A stretch of DNA of 64,000 nucleotides from Hygrocybe punicea (lineage: Eukaryota; Basidiomycota; Agaricomycetes; Agaricales; Hygrophoraceae): positions 1,736,001-1,800,000 of the forward strand of contig OY744465.1 of assembly GCA_963556145.1 (NCBI GenBank), in the 5' to 3' direction. This document shows positions 43,790-55,321 of the stretch, in pieces. Both the position numbers and the translations under genes were made by a program. Under the pieces are notes generated by a model. It was not told where the DNA came from. It was given only the letters and a program-made list of their open reading frames with translations, and did no database searches. Each line of letters starts with the position of its first letter. The first letter of the stretch is position 1.

Positions 43790-44425
43790 AGGCTCGATAC
43801 TGATGTCTGTTGCGGATACTGATACTGATACTGACTAAGCGATGACTAAGCAACTCAGGTGCTGCTTTTGGTGATGCAGGCATTGTTTTCATTGTTTTGC
43901 TGCAATGCCCAACTAAATAAATGCCAGAAAAATTGTCAGATGCTGTTGGCATGTTACACTACAAATGACACTGCAATGTCAAGGCTTTTTAGGCAGAAAT
44001 AGAGTCAATATTAATAGATTTATTTAAATCTGCACTTTCTTTGGCACTAGAGCCTTGTAAATTGTTATTCTACTTATTCCTTAGCCAAGTGTTGTAAAAT
44101 GTCTGATTTTAAGTATACAACAAGTTTTCAGTACTTTATTTAATGAAGAAAAATGAAGTTTCTGGTCATTTGGAGAAAAATGCCACACCAAAATATGCTT
44201 TTTTTAACTTACCCATCCCAAAATTAACCATTTATGACTCTTCTTTACCTTCCAGTTGTGCTGCTGTATTCTAACTTCTGTATCCTGCCTTGCCAGCACC
44301 GTGAATTACTTCATACAGAATACTAAGTTTTGGTATTTGATTTTTCTTGAGCAGAGATGTAGTCTAATCTCTTTGAAGTAGTATAGGACCTAGAGAAAAC
44401 ATTAGATATTTTTAAAATATGAAAT
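43790..44425. other. AT-rich stretch without a gene
   Basis: It begins with GATACTGATACT-type short repeats (43795-43830) and is otherwise AT-rich. Nothing coding or structured is convincing. Confidence 0.4.
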
Positions 44426-45330
44426 ATGAAGCCACCCTTATGTCAAAGTCAATATACTACAGCTTGCTCATCAGCTTTTACAATGTGGCATGTTGACTAC
44501 ACAGATGCCAAGCAACCTCACCATTTCCTTGCCAAATTACAAGGAACTCGAAAAGCAATCCTGCCTGTTCACAATCTGGAGGAGCAGGCACTGTTTTGTC
44601 AGCTGATGTTCACCAATCTCACCTTCAATGCCACTGCCCAGCCAAACTGGAGTGAAGCAGTATGGGTATGAAATTTCATGCAGATATGAATCAGCATATA
44701 TCATATAAGGTGTGTCTGCATTTCTGCATTCATGACCTCATTGTATGACACTGACACTGCCTATCAGCTGACAGAACAGCTCAACACCTACCATAGAGAG
44801 TGGAAGACAAGCATTAATATTTGACAATCCCTCAGATTCCATCTCAATGTCCTCAGATGCTCATGCATCACTTCACACTGCAATTCTTGATCCATGTCAT
44901 GTGCTGGAGGTTCCAAATGCCCCACAGCATTGACAGCAACCACTCAGACAGCATGTTGTTGGAAAAGGACTTCTGGAAATTTCTGCTGATAGTGCAACTG
45001 GAAACTTATCCTCTCACTCAATGTTGCCACAACACCAAGCCATGTCTGTCTCCCAAAAAATTCACAGCCAACTCAACTCCCTATCACACAAGCAGAGATT
45101 TGGCTTCCCTTCCTACCCCAGCACAGCCAAATCCCAAAAAAGGAAGATGCAAACATGCAAAAAATGTGGAAAAGAATCATGTAAGGGAAGAAAGGAGGAA
45201 AGGCTGTGTTTGGATCAGTATAGGGATTGTGGCAAGAGTGCCTGCAATGGTAGGGACTCAAAGAGACCCAATAAGCCTTGCTGGGATGTTGGCTATCGAT
45301 TGTTATTTACTGATGTACAGATACTGATTT
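44426..45330 (+). pseudogene. Decayed transposase-like gene with Cys-rich C-terminal knuckle
   Basis: Frame pieces read MWHVDYTDAKQPHHFLAKLQGTR early, then several frames with stops. The end (45150-45295) gives TCKKCGKESCKGRKEERLC and YRDCGKSACNGRDSKRPNKPC, two linked cysteine clusters. I know this ending from mobile-element-associated proteins in agaricomycete genomes, but I cannot name the family. Frames change at least twice, so it is not intact. Confidence 0.45.
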
Positions 45331-45400
45331 TATCCAATTCAATTTTATTTTATTTTATTTATTTATTTATTTATTATTTTTTCCTCAACAGACATCAGTA
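45331..45400. repeat. TTTAT/ATTT microsatellite
   Basis: Runs of TTTTATTTTATTT then TATTTATTTATT between the Cys-rich remnant and the end of the convergent secreted-protein gene. Confidence 0.6.
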
Positions 45401-45505
45401 TCGAGCCAAACGTCAGAGAGATACGATCACTCCAAAAGGGAAATATCAATATTGGAAAGTAAGATCGAAGAACTTTGTAAAGAGCCACGGCAAATCGCCA
45501 GGGCG

Positions 45506-46077
45506 TTAGACGAAGTCCCAACTGACTATAAGCAACGGTGTCAGGATGGCAAACAAACGAGCGGATTCAGTATGGCAAAAACGCACTGGGGACTATGCCT
45601 TGGGAGAGACTGGCAATGTGCTGGAAAGCACCCAAGGAGAGGTCGAAGGAATTGCCATTGGGACAGGTCACGCAAAGGTCAGCGATGACGGCGGTAACGG
45701 ACTGGCCATTATTGGTGTTCATGATATGGACAGACTGGCCACAGAGATCACTATTCCAGCGGGCAATATCTGAAGGAGGAGGGAGGGTTCATGGTTAGGG
45801 GACACAGAATGACGAAACGGTTAGGGCAATGATACCAATGGCACAAATAAGGTCCGAGTCTTGGTGCACGACTCCGCATGCGCCAGGTTCGCCATTCTGG
45901 GAGTAGAATGTGGCGCTAGGGGAGGGATAAATTTAAAAGAGGGTAATAAGAGGGGTAACAGCGTGAAACTCACTATCCACCCGTGATGTCACGGGAAGCG
46001 AGTTCATCAGTACGGGGAACGACATGGGCAGAAACAAGGGTAGCCGCAGCGTAAATGAAATAGAGTATGGCGACCAT
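45506..46077 (-). CDS. Small secreted double-psi beta-barrel (RlpA/expansin-like) protein
   Basis: Four exons: 46077-45974, 45915-45836, 45769-45587, 45525-45506. They join to 128 residues. A signal peptide (MVAILYFIYAAATLVSAHV) is followed by a short propeptide and then GGYATFYSQNGEPGACG. Next come CGQSVHIMNTNNGQSVTAVIADLCVTCPNG and SFDLSLGAFQHIA, ending GIVPISWDFV, the canonical RlpA-like double-psi barrel with paired cysteines. The 20-nt last exon is needed to restore the conserved WDFV end. Such fungal proteins act in the cell wall or at the plant or wood interface; the precise substrate is unknown. It appears intact. Confidence 0.88.
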
Positions 46078-46829
46078 TGGAAAAAAAGGTGGAGAGTATT
46101 GTTGGTATTTAATGTGAATGAGAGGTGGTAGAGGTGAAGAGAAGGTAAATTGGTCGGGCTTTTATAGAATAATGAGAGCTCACAATTACCTGTACGTGAG
46201 ACGGCAGGCTGCATTCCAGTGGCCGGTAGCAGGTAACCCGTACCGGTGGAGTGTATCCTTGCTATCTAGAGTCCAAGCAATCCCGTTCGTGTCGGCAACC
46301 GGTCGAGGAATACTCCCCGCGGTTGACTACCAGTTGGGGGAAATCTCCCTTAGCATCTGAGGGTGTGTGTGAGACCTGCAGCAGACGGCTATAGCATTAC
46401 GTGAACATGGTGAATGCACCCGAGGCAGCAAACGTTTGCGACGCCATTGGGCATGTCAGGTCCTAAGGGCGCCCAGACCATGTTCTCATAGTCCCAGATG
46501 AGTGTAAGGGGGTAGTGTGTCAACCATATCAACAGTCATGGGGGCAGGAAGCGGTACGCACTTTGAAAAGTTCTAGGAATGTTTCTCCAAAGGCAAATAT
46601 CGGGCATACGGGGGGGGGGGCCGCGTCATGGGCAGATTACTGGTTTACGCAGCAACAGACTCTGCTTAGCCTGATTCTGCTAGAACTCGAAAATAAGGCT
46701 GGCGGCCACTTGGGCTGGCCGTGAGTCCACGAAATATTTGTTGGCATAACTACCATTGATGAAACCTGCTTGGAGGCTAGTGTCTCCAGTTGAGAATGCG
46801 GATATTAGCAAGGAAGCTTGCATTATTTA
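46078..46829. other. No supported gene
   Basis: The upstream region of the secreted protein. It contains a G10 run at 46611 and weak open frames; minus 46800-46690 is coding-like (QAGFINGSYANKYFVDSRPAQ) but has no recognisable context. Confidence 0.35.
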
Positions 46830-47455
46830 GGGCGTCACTGGTATGATGACCATCAAGGCCATGGCCAAGACTGTTCTGCTTGCTTTTGCTATGTGGCGTG
46901 GCTCCGAGCCAGGGTTGCAGTAACACATTCCTTTGCGGAAAGTATGACTATTGCTGAGAAAAAGTAGGACCTCATCATCCCGAATGGGTTGATCAAGATC
47001 GCGGATGACAACACCCTTGACGCCCAAGGCCCATGCCGATCGAGTGCTGTCACGGTCACCCAATGTGTTCGGTGTTGGTGTCCCCCCAGTATTGGATTTT
47101 TCTGATGGCGTTGTCAAGTGCGAGGAGGGACTGGTTTCTTGACTTGGGATAATCACCATATTTGTTCGAACCGGATGAGGTCCTGAATGACACCGAGATC
47201 ACGTTTCAGAATTCTATGCGGGGGCACCAGGGTTTGGGCGTCGAAGTTTGCGGATGGATCGAGAACACTGCTTGGTACGTAGCGGGCAACGGTTAGCTAC
47301 TGGTCTATTGAATCAGTACATTCGGCTTGCAGGAAAGGGGAAGGGGAAATCGAACGGTTGAGAAAAACTACTACTTAGTTTCCGGGGTAGGACTTTCCTT
47401 CAGGGCAAGGGTAATGGTGACGAGCATCAAGAATGTCGGATGTGGATAGAGACAT
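46830..47455 (-). CDS. Unrecognised protein gene
   Basis: A possible start at 47455 (MSLSTSDILDARHHYPCPEGK). An intron would then lead to VARYVPSSVLDPSANFDAQTL and RILKRDLGVIQDLIRFEQIW. Further frames give YPKSRNQSLLALDNAIRKIQYWGDTN and STRSAWALGVKGVVIRDLDQPIRD. The pieces look like real coding sequence (good amino-acid texture, no low complexity), but joining them needs at least one unplaced intron or frame shift. I recognise no domain. It is divergent from the retropepsin gene, sharing the 47456-47973 interval. Confidence 0.35.
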
Positions 47456-47973
47456 TTGGTCCGGAGGTTCAGCTATTTTGCAGGATATGAGCGTCGGTTC
47501 ATGGCTGTGTCGCGGGAGAGGGGAGAGGCAAAAGAGCTATGTGCGTTCCAGTGTTCACTCTCAATATAAGACGCGCTCTCCTGTTCCCTGTACCGACTGG
47601 TTAGACCATCTGACAAGATCAAAAAAGAATTGGGAGACTTGCCACCTGCTTGAGTATGGTCGCCGTTCACGGAAAAGCGTTGCAGAAGGCGACTGCGCTG
47701 AAAATATCACCTCACAGTCAAATTCGCCTACTTTTGAAATGTGTTACAATCAACTATGTCACAGGCAGGGCTCCTACACGCTCCTCTGAACCCTCCAGTG
47801 TCGGGCGAGTCTGGGAAAATAGGCTGAAGTATCGAAGCGAACGGATACGGAAAGCTCTGTCACGGTAGCGATGAGCATTGAAGCTTGAAGCAAGGATCAC
47901 CGCCATTCTAACCGTTCTTTGAACCTCATTGCAATGTCGCTCCCACCTCCGGCTGATTCTCTTCAGGTCGTTC

Positions 47974-48862
47974 ATGTCGCCTCCCGAGCCCGCAACTAAA
48001 CATCAAAATCCCAATCTCCTCAAGGTCATACATGACGAGGACGAAGCCAGGCGCGTTAAATTAACTGCTGAAGCGACCCAACGCCGAGCCCCGCTGTCTA
48101 AACGTAAGTGTAACAGTAAGTCAGCTCCCAACTTCTTGCCCCACCTCTGACAACGGGCCTCCAGTCACTCTCCAATCTACCAAGGCAACCACCGGACTCA
48201 ATATCATCACCGAATCCAAATTCGTCTCCAACCCTACCAAACCCGCCAATGTCGATTCGTTGGCGAAGGAACGTCGTCGTCGTCATCTCCTTGAACTCAC
48301 CAAAGAGGCCTTCCCTGACGGTTCCAGATCCGTTCACAATCACATGGCTCTCTTTATCCCAGGATGTCGCCGCCAATAAGCTTCCCTTCATCCTCTCACG
48401 TATCGTCGCGACAAATGCCGCAGACACGTCTGAAAATCCGCCTCAATCCATTTTTGGGAACGTATGGTGCCTCTGGGACACTGGCTCGCAGAGTTCCTTT
48501 GTTCTCACCAGCAAACTCGATGCTGCTGTGAGGGGCAACCAAGCCGAAGGCAATGCCATCATGGATATCAAGTGCGACCACATTTTGTTTGTTCACGGCG
48601 TACACCAGCTTCTCGAATGTTAACCAAACCATAGGTTCGGTCATTCACTTCCGCCCTCAGCTCCCGAATGGCGTGACGTTCATTATCCTCGGTCAGCATG
48701 CAAGTCCACGTTTCTCTCACTCTGTTCAAAATGTTGGAACAATTTCACCTCATTTATCAATCACAGGCCCTTCTCGACCGTCCCCAGTATCAGGTCCAGC
48801 CCAGGTTGATCAACCCTCATGTCTGGCAACAAAACCCGTACGCATATGGTGAAATTGAGTGA
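47974..48862 (+). pseudogene. Retropepsin-like aspartic protease domain gene, frame-disrupted
   Basis: Exon 1 starts MSPPEPATKHQNPNL (47974). A GTAAGT intron ends near 48163, then comes LTLQSTKATTGLNIITESKF with the basic run KERRRRHLLELTKEAFP. A one-base frame change at about 48361 leads to DVAANKLPFILSRIVATN and the active site CLWDTGSQSSFV (retropepsin DTG). A second change near 48615 leads to TIGSVIHFRPQLPNGVTFIILG. The last intron (48700-48766) is GC-AG. The end reads LLDRPQYQVQPRLINPHVW with stop at 48862. The two indels suggest recent decay of a host-type aspartic protease gene. Confidence 0.6.
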
Positions 48863-48869
48863 GCCATCC

Positions 48870-49366
48870 ACATCCGCCACCAGAGACCCCGCCGGTGTTC
48901 AGGAGGAACCCAAAAGAGGAGTTCATCTTGCGGACCAAGTATCCACCCATCTTGAATTTGAGACATGACTCTTGAACAATAGAAGGAGGTTTGATGCAAA
49001 TGGCATTTCCTGGACTGGGAAAATGCACTTGGTGACTGGAGAACGGAGTGCATTTGAGCAAGCCTTCACGGCCAGGAATTGGCTTCAGATGGCCTCACCT
49101 GTCTCTACATCACAGACTCGGATGGTGTTGCCCGAAACGATGCGTTTTCCGTCATGCGAGAAGGCGACGGAATGGACCCAAAATTGGCTTTGAGATGGCG
49201 TCGCCCGTCTCTGCTTCTTTCTGACCAATTCTGACCAATTCAAGATACGGGACCCGGGTAGCGACAAGAGCGGATTCTCATTTCTGTAAGTCCTCGGAAT
49301 TCTGCAGATTCGGAGGTCATCTTCACTGTAGACACCAGACACCAGTCGTATCCACCATACATTCAA
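48870..49366 (-). pseudogene. WD40-repeat gene relic
   Basis: Minus-strand pieces: one WD repeat (HSVAFSHDGKRIVSGNTIRVCD with ETGEA), and the C-terminal cap DGWILGPQDELLFWVPPEHRRGLWW, typical of the large agaricomycete NACHT/WD40 family. Frames change and most repeats are missing, so this is a relic. It lies between the retropepsin gene and the transporter. Confidence 0.65.
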
Positions 49367-49552
49367 GTTTGTCGTGACCGTCGTTCCTCAGCTGGCTGGC
49401 CAACTGTTCACTAAGCGTGGGCTTGTGCGAAGACTGACATGGTCATTGGAACAACTTCTGCGGCCCATCGCCACCTCGACCCGTCTTCACGCCTGCGGAC
49501 TCCCGCAGCCAGACCATTATAGGCGCTCAGTTTCGCGTTCTTCAACTTCCTC

Positions 49553-51433
49553 ATGTCTTTACCCTCCAAACCCTACCAAGGACATGTATACCCCGAGAAG
49601 CCCACTGTCCCCCCTCCTTCGCACCAGGTTCTGACGATCCTATCAGGTTCAACCACATCCGTTGATGCTAAAGTCGTGCATCGAGTCGACGGAGGACTGG
49701 AGGCATGGGGGGTAGTAGTCGGCGCATTTTGCGCCCTATTTGTTCAGTGCGGTTTGGGTAAGTCAGACCGAACTTGTCGCACTAATTTGACTTGTCGATT
49801 TCTTCTTACAAAATATCAGCCAACAGTTATGGTACCTTCCAACAATATGTAACTATTTCACTTCAAAAATGCAGCTGTTTTGACATTATCTGCAGTATTC
49901 AACGCACCAACTAGTCGATTCAACACGAGAAGCTATTAGTTGGATCGGGTCTGTCCAACTATTCCTTACCGCAAGTTGCCTCCCCTCTCTCTCTCTCGCT
50001 GCTCAAAGAAGCTAATTCGATTCTTCTGCCATCTAGGGCGTTCTTGGAACTATTTGTGGGAGAGCCTTCGACGCTTATGGACCTCGCTGGCTCCTGATCT
50101 CAGGGTCTTGCCTCCTGGTTGTGAGCTTGTTCTTCGTGTCCGCCTCCCAAAAATATCATCACTTGGTATGTGGTTGATTTCACATTGCCCCCTCCGCCAA
50201 AATCACATCTGTGCAGATGATTTTCCACGGCATCACCCTTGGAATCGGTTGTGCTCTGATCTATAATCCTTGTGTCGCAGTGGTTGGTCAGTGGTTCATC
50301 AAGCGTAGAGCAACAGCGGCAGGGATTGTTGTTGCAGGAGCTGCCCTCGGAGGCGTGTTACCATCTATTGCCATCCGTCTTCAAGCCCTCAAACACTATT
50401 CTCTTCAGGCGTCATATTCCCCATTCTGTTCTCCCATCTGTTCGATCGCCTAGGCTTTGGCTGGACGGTCCGCACAGTGGCATTCCTTTCCATTGTACTC
50501 CTGGCCATCTCCATCACTACGGTCAAGGCTGGCCTCCCTCCACGCCAACCGCCCCCATGGTCTGCACCCATCGTCGCACTCAAAAATGACAGGGCGTACG
50601 CATGGCTTGTTGCTGCGAGCTTCTTCGGCTTCTGGGGGTGAGCTGCCTTTCACACGTACCTTCATGCATTAAATTTATCGCATATCCAGCTTCTGGATCC
50701 CGTTCTTCTTTATCGGTGATTTTGCGACCTACCGAGGCATGTCGGCTCATTTAGCCTTCTACATGCTCCCTATCATGAATGCCGGCAGCATCATAGGTCG
50801 GATGGTGGGCTTCATAGCAGACAGGTGGGGGAGGTTTGTTCTCCCATCCTCTCCTTTTCCATGTATGTCGTAGACTTACAAAAAAACTAAAAACAGGTTC
50901 AATACCCTGACCATGATTGGCCTCTTCTCCGGGATGGTTGCTTTGGTCGTATGGCCGACCGCCTCAAGCTACGCAGCCATATTCGTCTTTACCATTCTAT
51001 ATGGTGCCGGATCCGGTTCGTTCTGCCTTTTTCTTTGGTTAGGTTTTTTTGTTTAAATCAGGATACAACAAATCACCCCATGAAAGGCGCATTCCTTTCA
51101 CTCTTCCCGCCATGCTCCGCTCAGATAGCACCACCGGAGCTCATCGGCTCGCGTTTGGGCTTCCTGTGGTTCGTCATGTCCTTCAGCACGCTTACGGGGC
51201 CGCCAATCGCTGGTGGTGGGTACTCGACATGCAACAAAGTCATGATTCCGTGGATGCATGCTGACAATTTTTTATTTTTTATTTATTTTTTTGCAGCGCT
51301 TCTCCGGAGAGGGACAGTGGGGAACGAATACCTGGCTACAGCCTTGTTCACTGGTGTGACGATCATAGTCGGTGGGATTTGCGTGATGTTTGCTCGGTTA
51401 TCGATATCGCGTGAGATACTCAAGGCAGCTTGA
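49553..51433 (+). CDS. MFS transporter, monocarboxylate-transporter-like
   Basis: Ten exons join in frame to 442 residues: 49553-49757, 49820-49848, 49896-49970, 50037-50165, 50217-50352, 50409-50637, 50690-50833, 50897-51015, 51087-51212, 51297-51433. A cytosolic N terminus rich in Pro precedes about 12 membrane helices. Landmarks: GGLEAWGVVVGAFCALFVQCGLA, GTICGRAFDAYGPRWLLISGS (MFS loop 2-3), GQWFIKRRATAAGIVVAGAALGG, SAHLAFYMLPIMNAGSIIGRM, and PPELIGSRLGFLWFVMSF. It likely imports or exports monocarboxylates or similar small acids at the plasma membrane. Two introns use GC donors (49971-50036 GCAAGT; 50353-50408 GCGTGT). No damage seen. Confidence 0.88.
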
Positions 51434-51740
51434 TGTCCACATTTTGCTACTGCAGAGCAATGTGTAGCCAACAAAAAATAAATTAAAAAGGTCTAGTACA
51501 GTTTCCTAATAGCAGATATTTCCTTGGCTTGGATAGTTGGTATACTATGTCTTTGTATCTGATGAATGATTTGGTCTGCAGAGGTTGGACCAAACCTCCC
51601 CCTAGTCAAGCATCCAGCTTCATAAAATCACAGCTTGGCCTATTGGCATATCTCCTCGTCAGTCTCAGCAAAAAACCCGACTCGGACCACCCCCAATTTT
51701 GGGTGGTCCTTTGATCGACTGACTGCCCATACATTAGTAC

Positions 51741-52380
51741 AGTCTTCAACGGGTCAATGAGACACCCAAAAACATTTAAGTCTCGGAATTGAACACTATT
51801 AGATTTTGAGAAAATCTGAATAGGTACAAAGTTGTATTTACTGGTTGAGAAGCCATAAACAAAACATCTCAGGAAGCTCCTGCCAAGTGAGTGGACTGCA
51901 GCTTGATGTTTGCGAAATAGGTATTTTTGGCATTTCCGGGTCAATGAGACAGTCACACTTATTAATATTTATCAAGAGTTAAACCCTTTTTGAGCGACAA
52001 TAACACTCTGGCTAATCAGAGTCGCTATCGATCTCAGAACCTGGCAACGACTCTGAATCATTGTCTGCTTCCTCCTCCACAACAGCTGGCCTCGGAATTG
52101 GTGGCAGCAACAATGAAAATAAAAGTTGTGACACTTATATTTGACTGCATCTGGACAGCGTGACATTCCAGCTGAAAGTGGTCATAAATTTGTTTCTCGA
52201 GACATTTACACCTTGAACACAATGAAATAATACTGAAGGACAATTGTCAGACCTCTGAAATGTGGCTTAACATTGCTTGATCATGATTCATCAAAGTCTG
52301 AGGGGACATTCTACATGCTGCAAAAAATTTAGACTAAGTGTCTCATTGACCCAGGCGTCTCATTGACCCGTTGAAGACTG
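51741..52380. mobile_element. 640-bp TA-target MITE derived from a pogo-like transposon
   Basis: Terminal inverted repeats of 27 bp start CAGTCTTCAACGGGTC and run to GAGAC[A/G]CC (26 of 27), flanked by TA at 51739-51740 and 52381-52382. Inside, the minus strand reads PPIPRPAVVEEEADNDSESL to a stop, the acidic tail expected at the end of a pogo/Tigger-type transposase. It therefore looks like an internal-deletion derivative. Ends share the CAGTC...TGAGACA frame with the MITE at 28326-28963, which is almost the same length. Confidence 0.82.
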
Positions 52381-52741
52381 TAGTATACGGACAAGATGTG
52401 TGTTGTCTGGATAGATACTCTCCTGGAAGGCAGCGAGAAATATTGAGAGTGGAGAGGTCCAGGGACAATGTGGATTAGATAGAATCAGATTCAACATCTG
52501 GGACAAGTTGTATGATGCATGTACAGTCCTAAATGCACAAATCCATGAGATTACGTTCCATGAAACACAGAGCGACGATATGTTCGAACGAGCCACATGT
52601 CTTCTCTCCATTTGACTTTTGATATCTTGGCATGTTCCAAACATTGAGGGAGGTGGCAGTGTGTCGGTGTCCTTTGGCCTTTTCTTCGTCATGCCTAGTA
52701 ATGATGATAAATTGAATGAGAATTGATCATTCCAAGAATGC

Positions 52742-53534
52742 TGTGACGGTGAGTTCTGTTGTAGACCTGGAATGGGAATCTACGGAAAGGGTGATCGGCT
52801 AGAAAGTGATCAGAGGAATCAGTTTCTTTAGAGAAGTCTAATCAATCCAACCCAAATCCAGGGGTTCTGGAATCAGAGGGAGAGTGTGGGGGAAAGGACG
52901 AAGAGAGGTGTAGACAATATGAAGAGAGGACTAAGAAATATAGCTGAAGTGGGATGATGAGATGTATGTCTATATGCGTGTCTGGGTATCTGTATTTCTA
53001 TATTGTTTTGTAGTGTAAATGTGCTACTTTTATACTACTGTGAGGGATCCTGTGCTATGGTAACTATGTGCTACAAGTGAAGGCTGTAAGTGATAGGGGG
53101 CGAGTGGAGAGGAGGATAGGAGGAATGGTGCTATGTACTAGTAGACGGGAAACGAAGATATATGATATACAACTATATACGTACTGATTCCAGGTTGTTA
53201 GGGACATTGCATTGCGAGTAGGGAGGCAGAATCCGGAGCGGAATTGATAGGAAAGAGCGGAATCGAGCGGAATCAATGATACAGGAATGGGAATGGACGG
53301 GAATGGTGTCAGATATGAAGGGGATATGGATCCACACGAAGTGACAAAGATCCTGGCGTCGTGGGAAGAAAAGAGCGGAAGTGATGTCGAAAATGGGCGG
53401 AAATGGGGGTATAATATGAACGGAGTCGAAGCCAGCGAGTATCGAAGCGTTGGGAAGAGGTGATCCAGAGCTACCAAAATAGGGTGGGGCGAAACGGCTG
53501 GACAAAGAAATAACAGTCACATGATGGGGCAACA
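52742..53534 (-). repeat. Solo LTR, target duplication AATRC
   Basis: A 793-bp LTR on the minus strand from TGTTGCCCCATCATG to CACCGTCACA. It is flanked by AATGC (52737-52741) and AATAC (53535-53539), a 4-of-5 duplication. U3 contains ATTCCGCTC/GATTCCG repeats. A TATA-like box and CT-rich R/U5 follow. A 5'-truncated copy in opposite orientation lies at 59861-60426. No internal domain is left, so it is a solo LTR. Confidence 0.78.
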
Positions 53535-53703
53535 AATACAAACATAAAAATTTTCAACGTGACTCGACGTTGACAACAACCTCAACAGGCTCAACTATAT
53601 CCCAGCAGTCCCAACACCAACAACAAATGTCGACCGAATACAATGACTTCCTTGAAAAACTTGATGCAGATATGTGGAAAGACTTCGAGAATGCCGTAGC
53701 CAA

Positions 53704-54619
53704 TAGTGTTGCCGTAGTTCGGTTCCGAACCTAGCTGAACCCGGTTCAAACCCTGAACCGAACCCTTGGTTCAGTTCTGGGTTTCAAGGGCCGCCAGATT
53801 TCCTGAACGGCTCCAAACCGCGTCCAAACCATGAACATGGATATTTTTAAGGTATTTATTTCATTTGTTTTTCGTATTTCTTTACTTACTATTTCGTGTT
53901 AAATGGTATCATGTGACCAGCCGTGACCATGTAGCTTTCATGCAACACAGCAACATCAACACGGGTTGAACACAACACAATTTGTGTTGTGTTCATCAAG
54001 GTAAGTTTCGATTTTTTCTTAACTTTACTAATGTTATTTGCGACAGGCAACTCGACCGTGACCACATTGGGACCACACCCACCTTGGCACAGGATGAATG
54101 CCAATGCCAACACAATGCCAATGGACGCAGGACAGCCACAACACCACCACCACCACCAGCGGCGGCAATGGCAATGGCAATGGCAATGGCAACAGCAACC
54201 AGGCAATGACAACGGCAACAGCCAGCAGCAGTGGCAGAAGCAGCAGTGGCAGCAGCAGTGGCAACAGCAAAAGCCATCCAACATCACCACCAGTGGCGGC
54301 AACAACAATGGCAACGACAACCACGATGGCCAGCAGCAGCAGCAGCACCGGACGGCTCCCCCACAGCCCAACTACCTCGTGAAGTGTAGCGCCATATCAA
54401 TTGATACGTGCCTTCCATTTATGAGGAGAACGGAGCTCATGGGGTGAGCCCACCTTGGTCCAGGGTTCAGACCACATCTGAACCCAGACCAAACACCAAG
54501 AGATGGTTCAATGCCATCTGGGTCCAGGTTTGGCCATGTGCCAAACCGGACCCAAAGTTCAGTTCACGGTTCTGCCAAAAAGGCTCGGAACCAGACCGAA
54601 CTGAACTTCAGCAACACTA
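53704..54619. mobile_element. Non-autonomous hAT-like element D, target duplication GTAGCC[A/G]A
   Basis: 916 bp, the same family as element A but in the opposite orientation. The left end is TAGTGTTGCCGTAGTTCGG and the right end, inverted, TAGTGTTGCTGAAGTTC. The flanks GTAGCCAA (53696-53703) and GTAGCCGA (54620-54627) match at 7 of 8. The interior has CAG/CAA/CAC triplets and the symmetric module at 54375-54426. Confidence 0.9.
54375..54426. repeat. 52-bp symmetric module, copy 5 (element D)
   Basis: CCTCGTGAA (54375-54383) mirrors TTTATGAGG (54418-54426) around TATCAATTGATA (54395-54406). The length is exactly 52 bp and it ends 193 bp from the right end of element D. It is adjacent to the CAG repeat. 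Confidence 0.8.
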
Positions 54620-55321
54620 GTAGCCGAGTTGCTGGAAGTGGACATGGCCAGAAACAAGATCATACATGATGGACACGAGGACAGGGCACAGCAATGGGTG
54701 GTGAGACGACAACAGCCCATAGTAAGACATCCCGTTCCCGTAAATGGCACGAACTAACAATACCCAACAGCGGAACTACAGGGGACTCATGATGGAAATC
54801 CAGGACAATGGAATTGATGTGACAGAACTGAAGGACTTCTCAATGGGTGGGGAAATGGTGGTTGAGGTCGAGGAATGGTTGCGGAACCAGGAGGAATACA
54901 AGAAGTGGGAGCAGGAAGAGGCGAGGCATCGGGAAGTTGAGGAGGCATTATGGTTGCAGGAGGAAATGGAGGAGGGGGAAGCGAGGAGACAATGGGCTGT
55001 GGAGGCGGCGGAGCTTGAAGCAGAAACAGGCAGAGGATTTGTGCCAGTATGAGGAGGAGATAAATAGGAGGGCAGAGGCGGAGGCGGAAGTGAAGTGGAT
55101 TGAGGAGGTGGAAAGGGCGAAGGCGGCAGAGGCAGCGAAAAGGGAGGCTGAGGGAGCCACGGAAAGGGACCCAGAGGAGACCAGACAAGCCAGCGAGCAC
55201 AGAAACAACAAGGATGAGGACGGCAACTGGGCCGAAGAACAACTATGGAAATACGAGAAGATCCAAATGCTTACATGATCAAAAACAAAAAGGCCAACTG
55301 GGACAATGGAACCATTCACAG

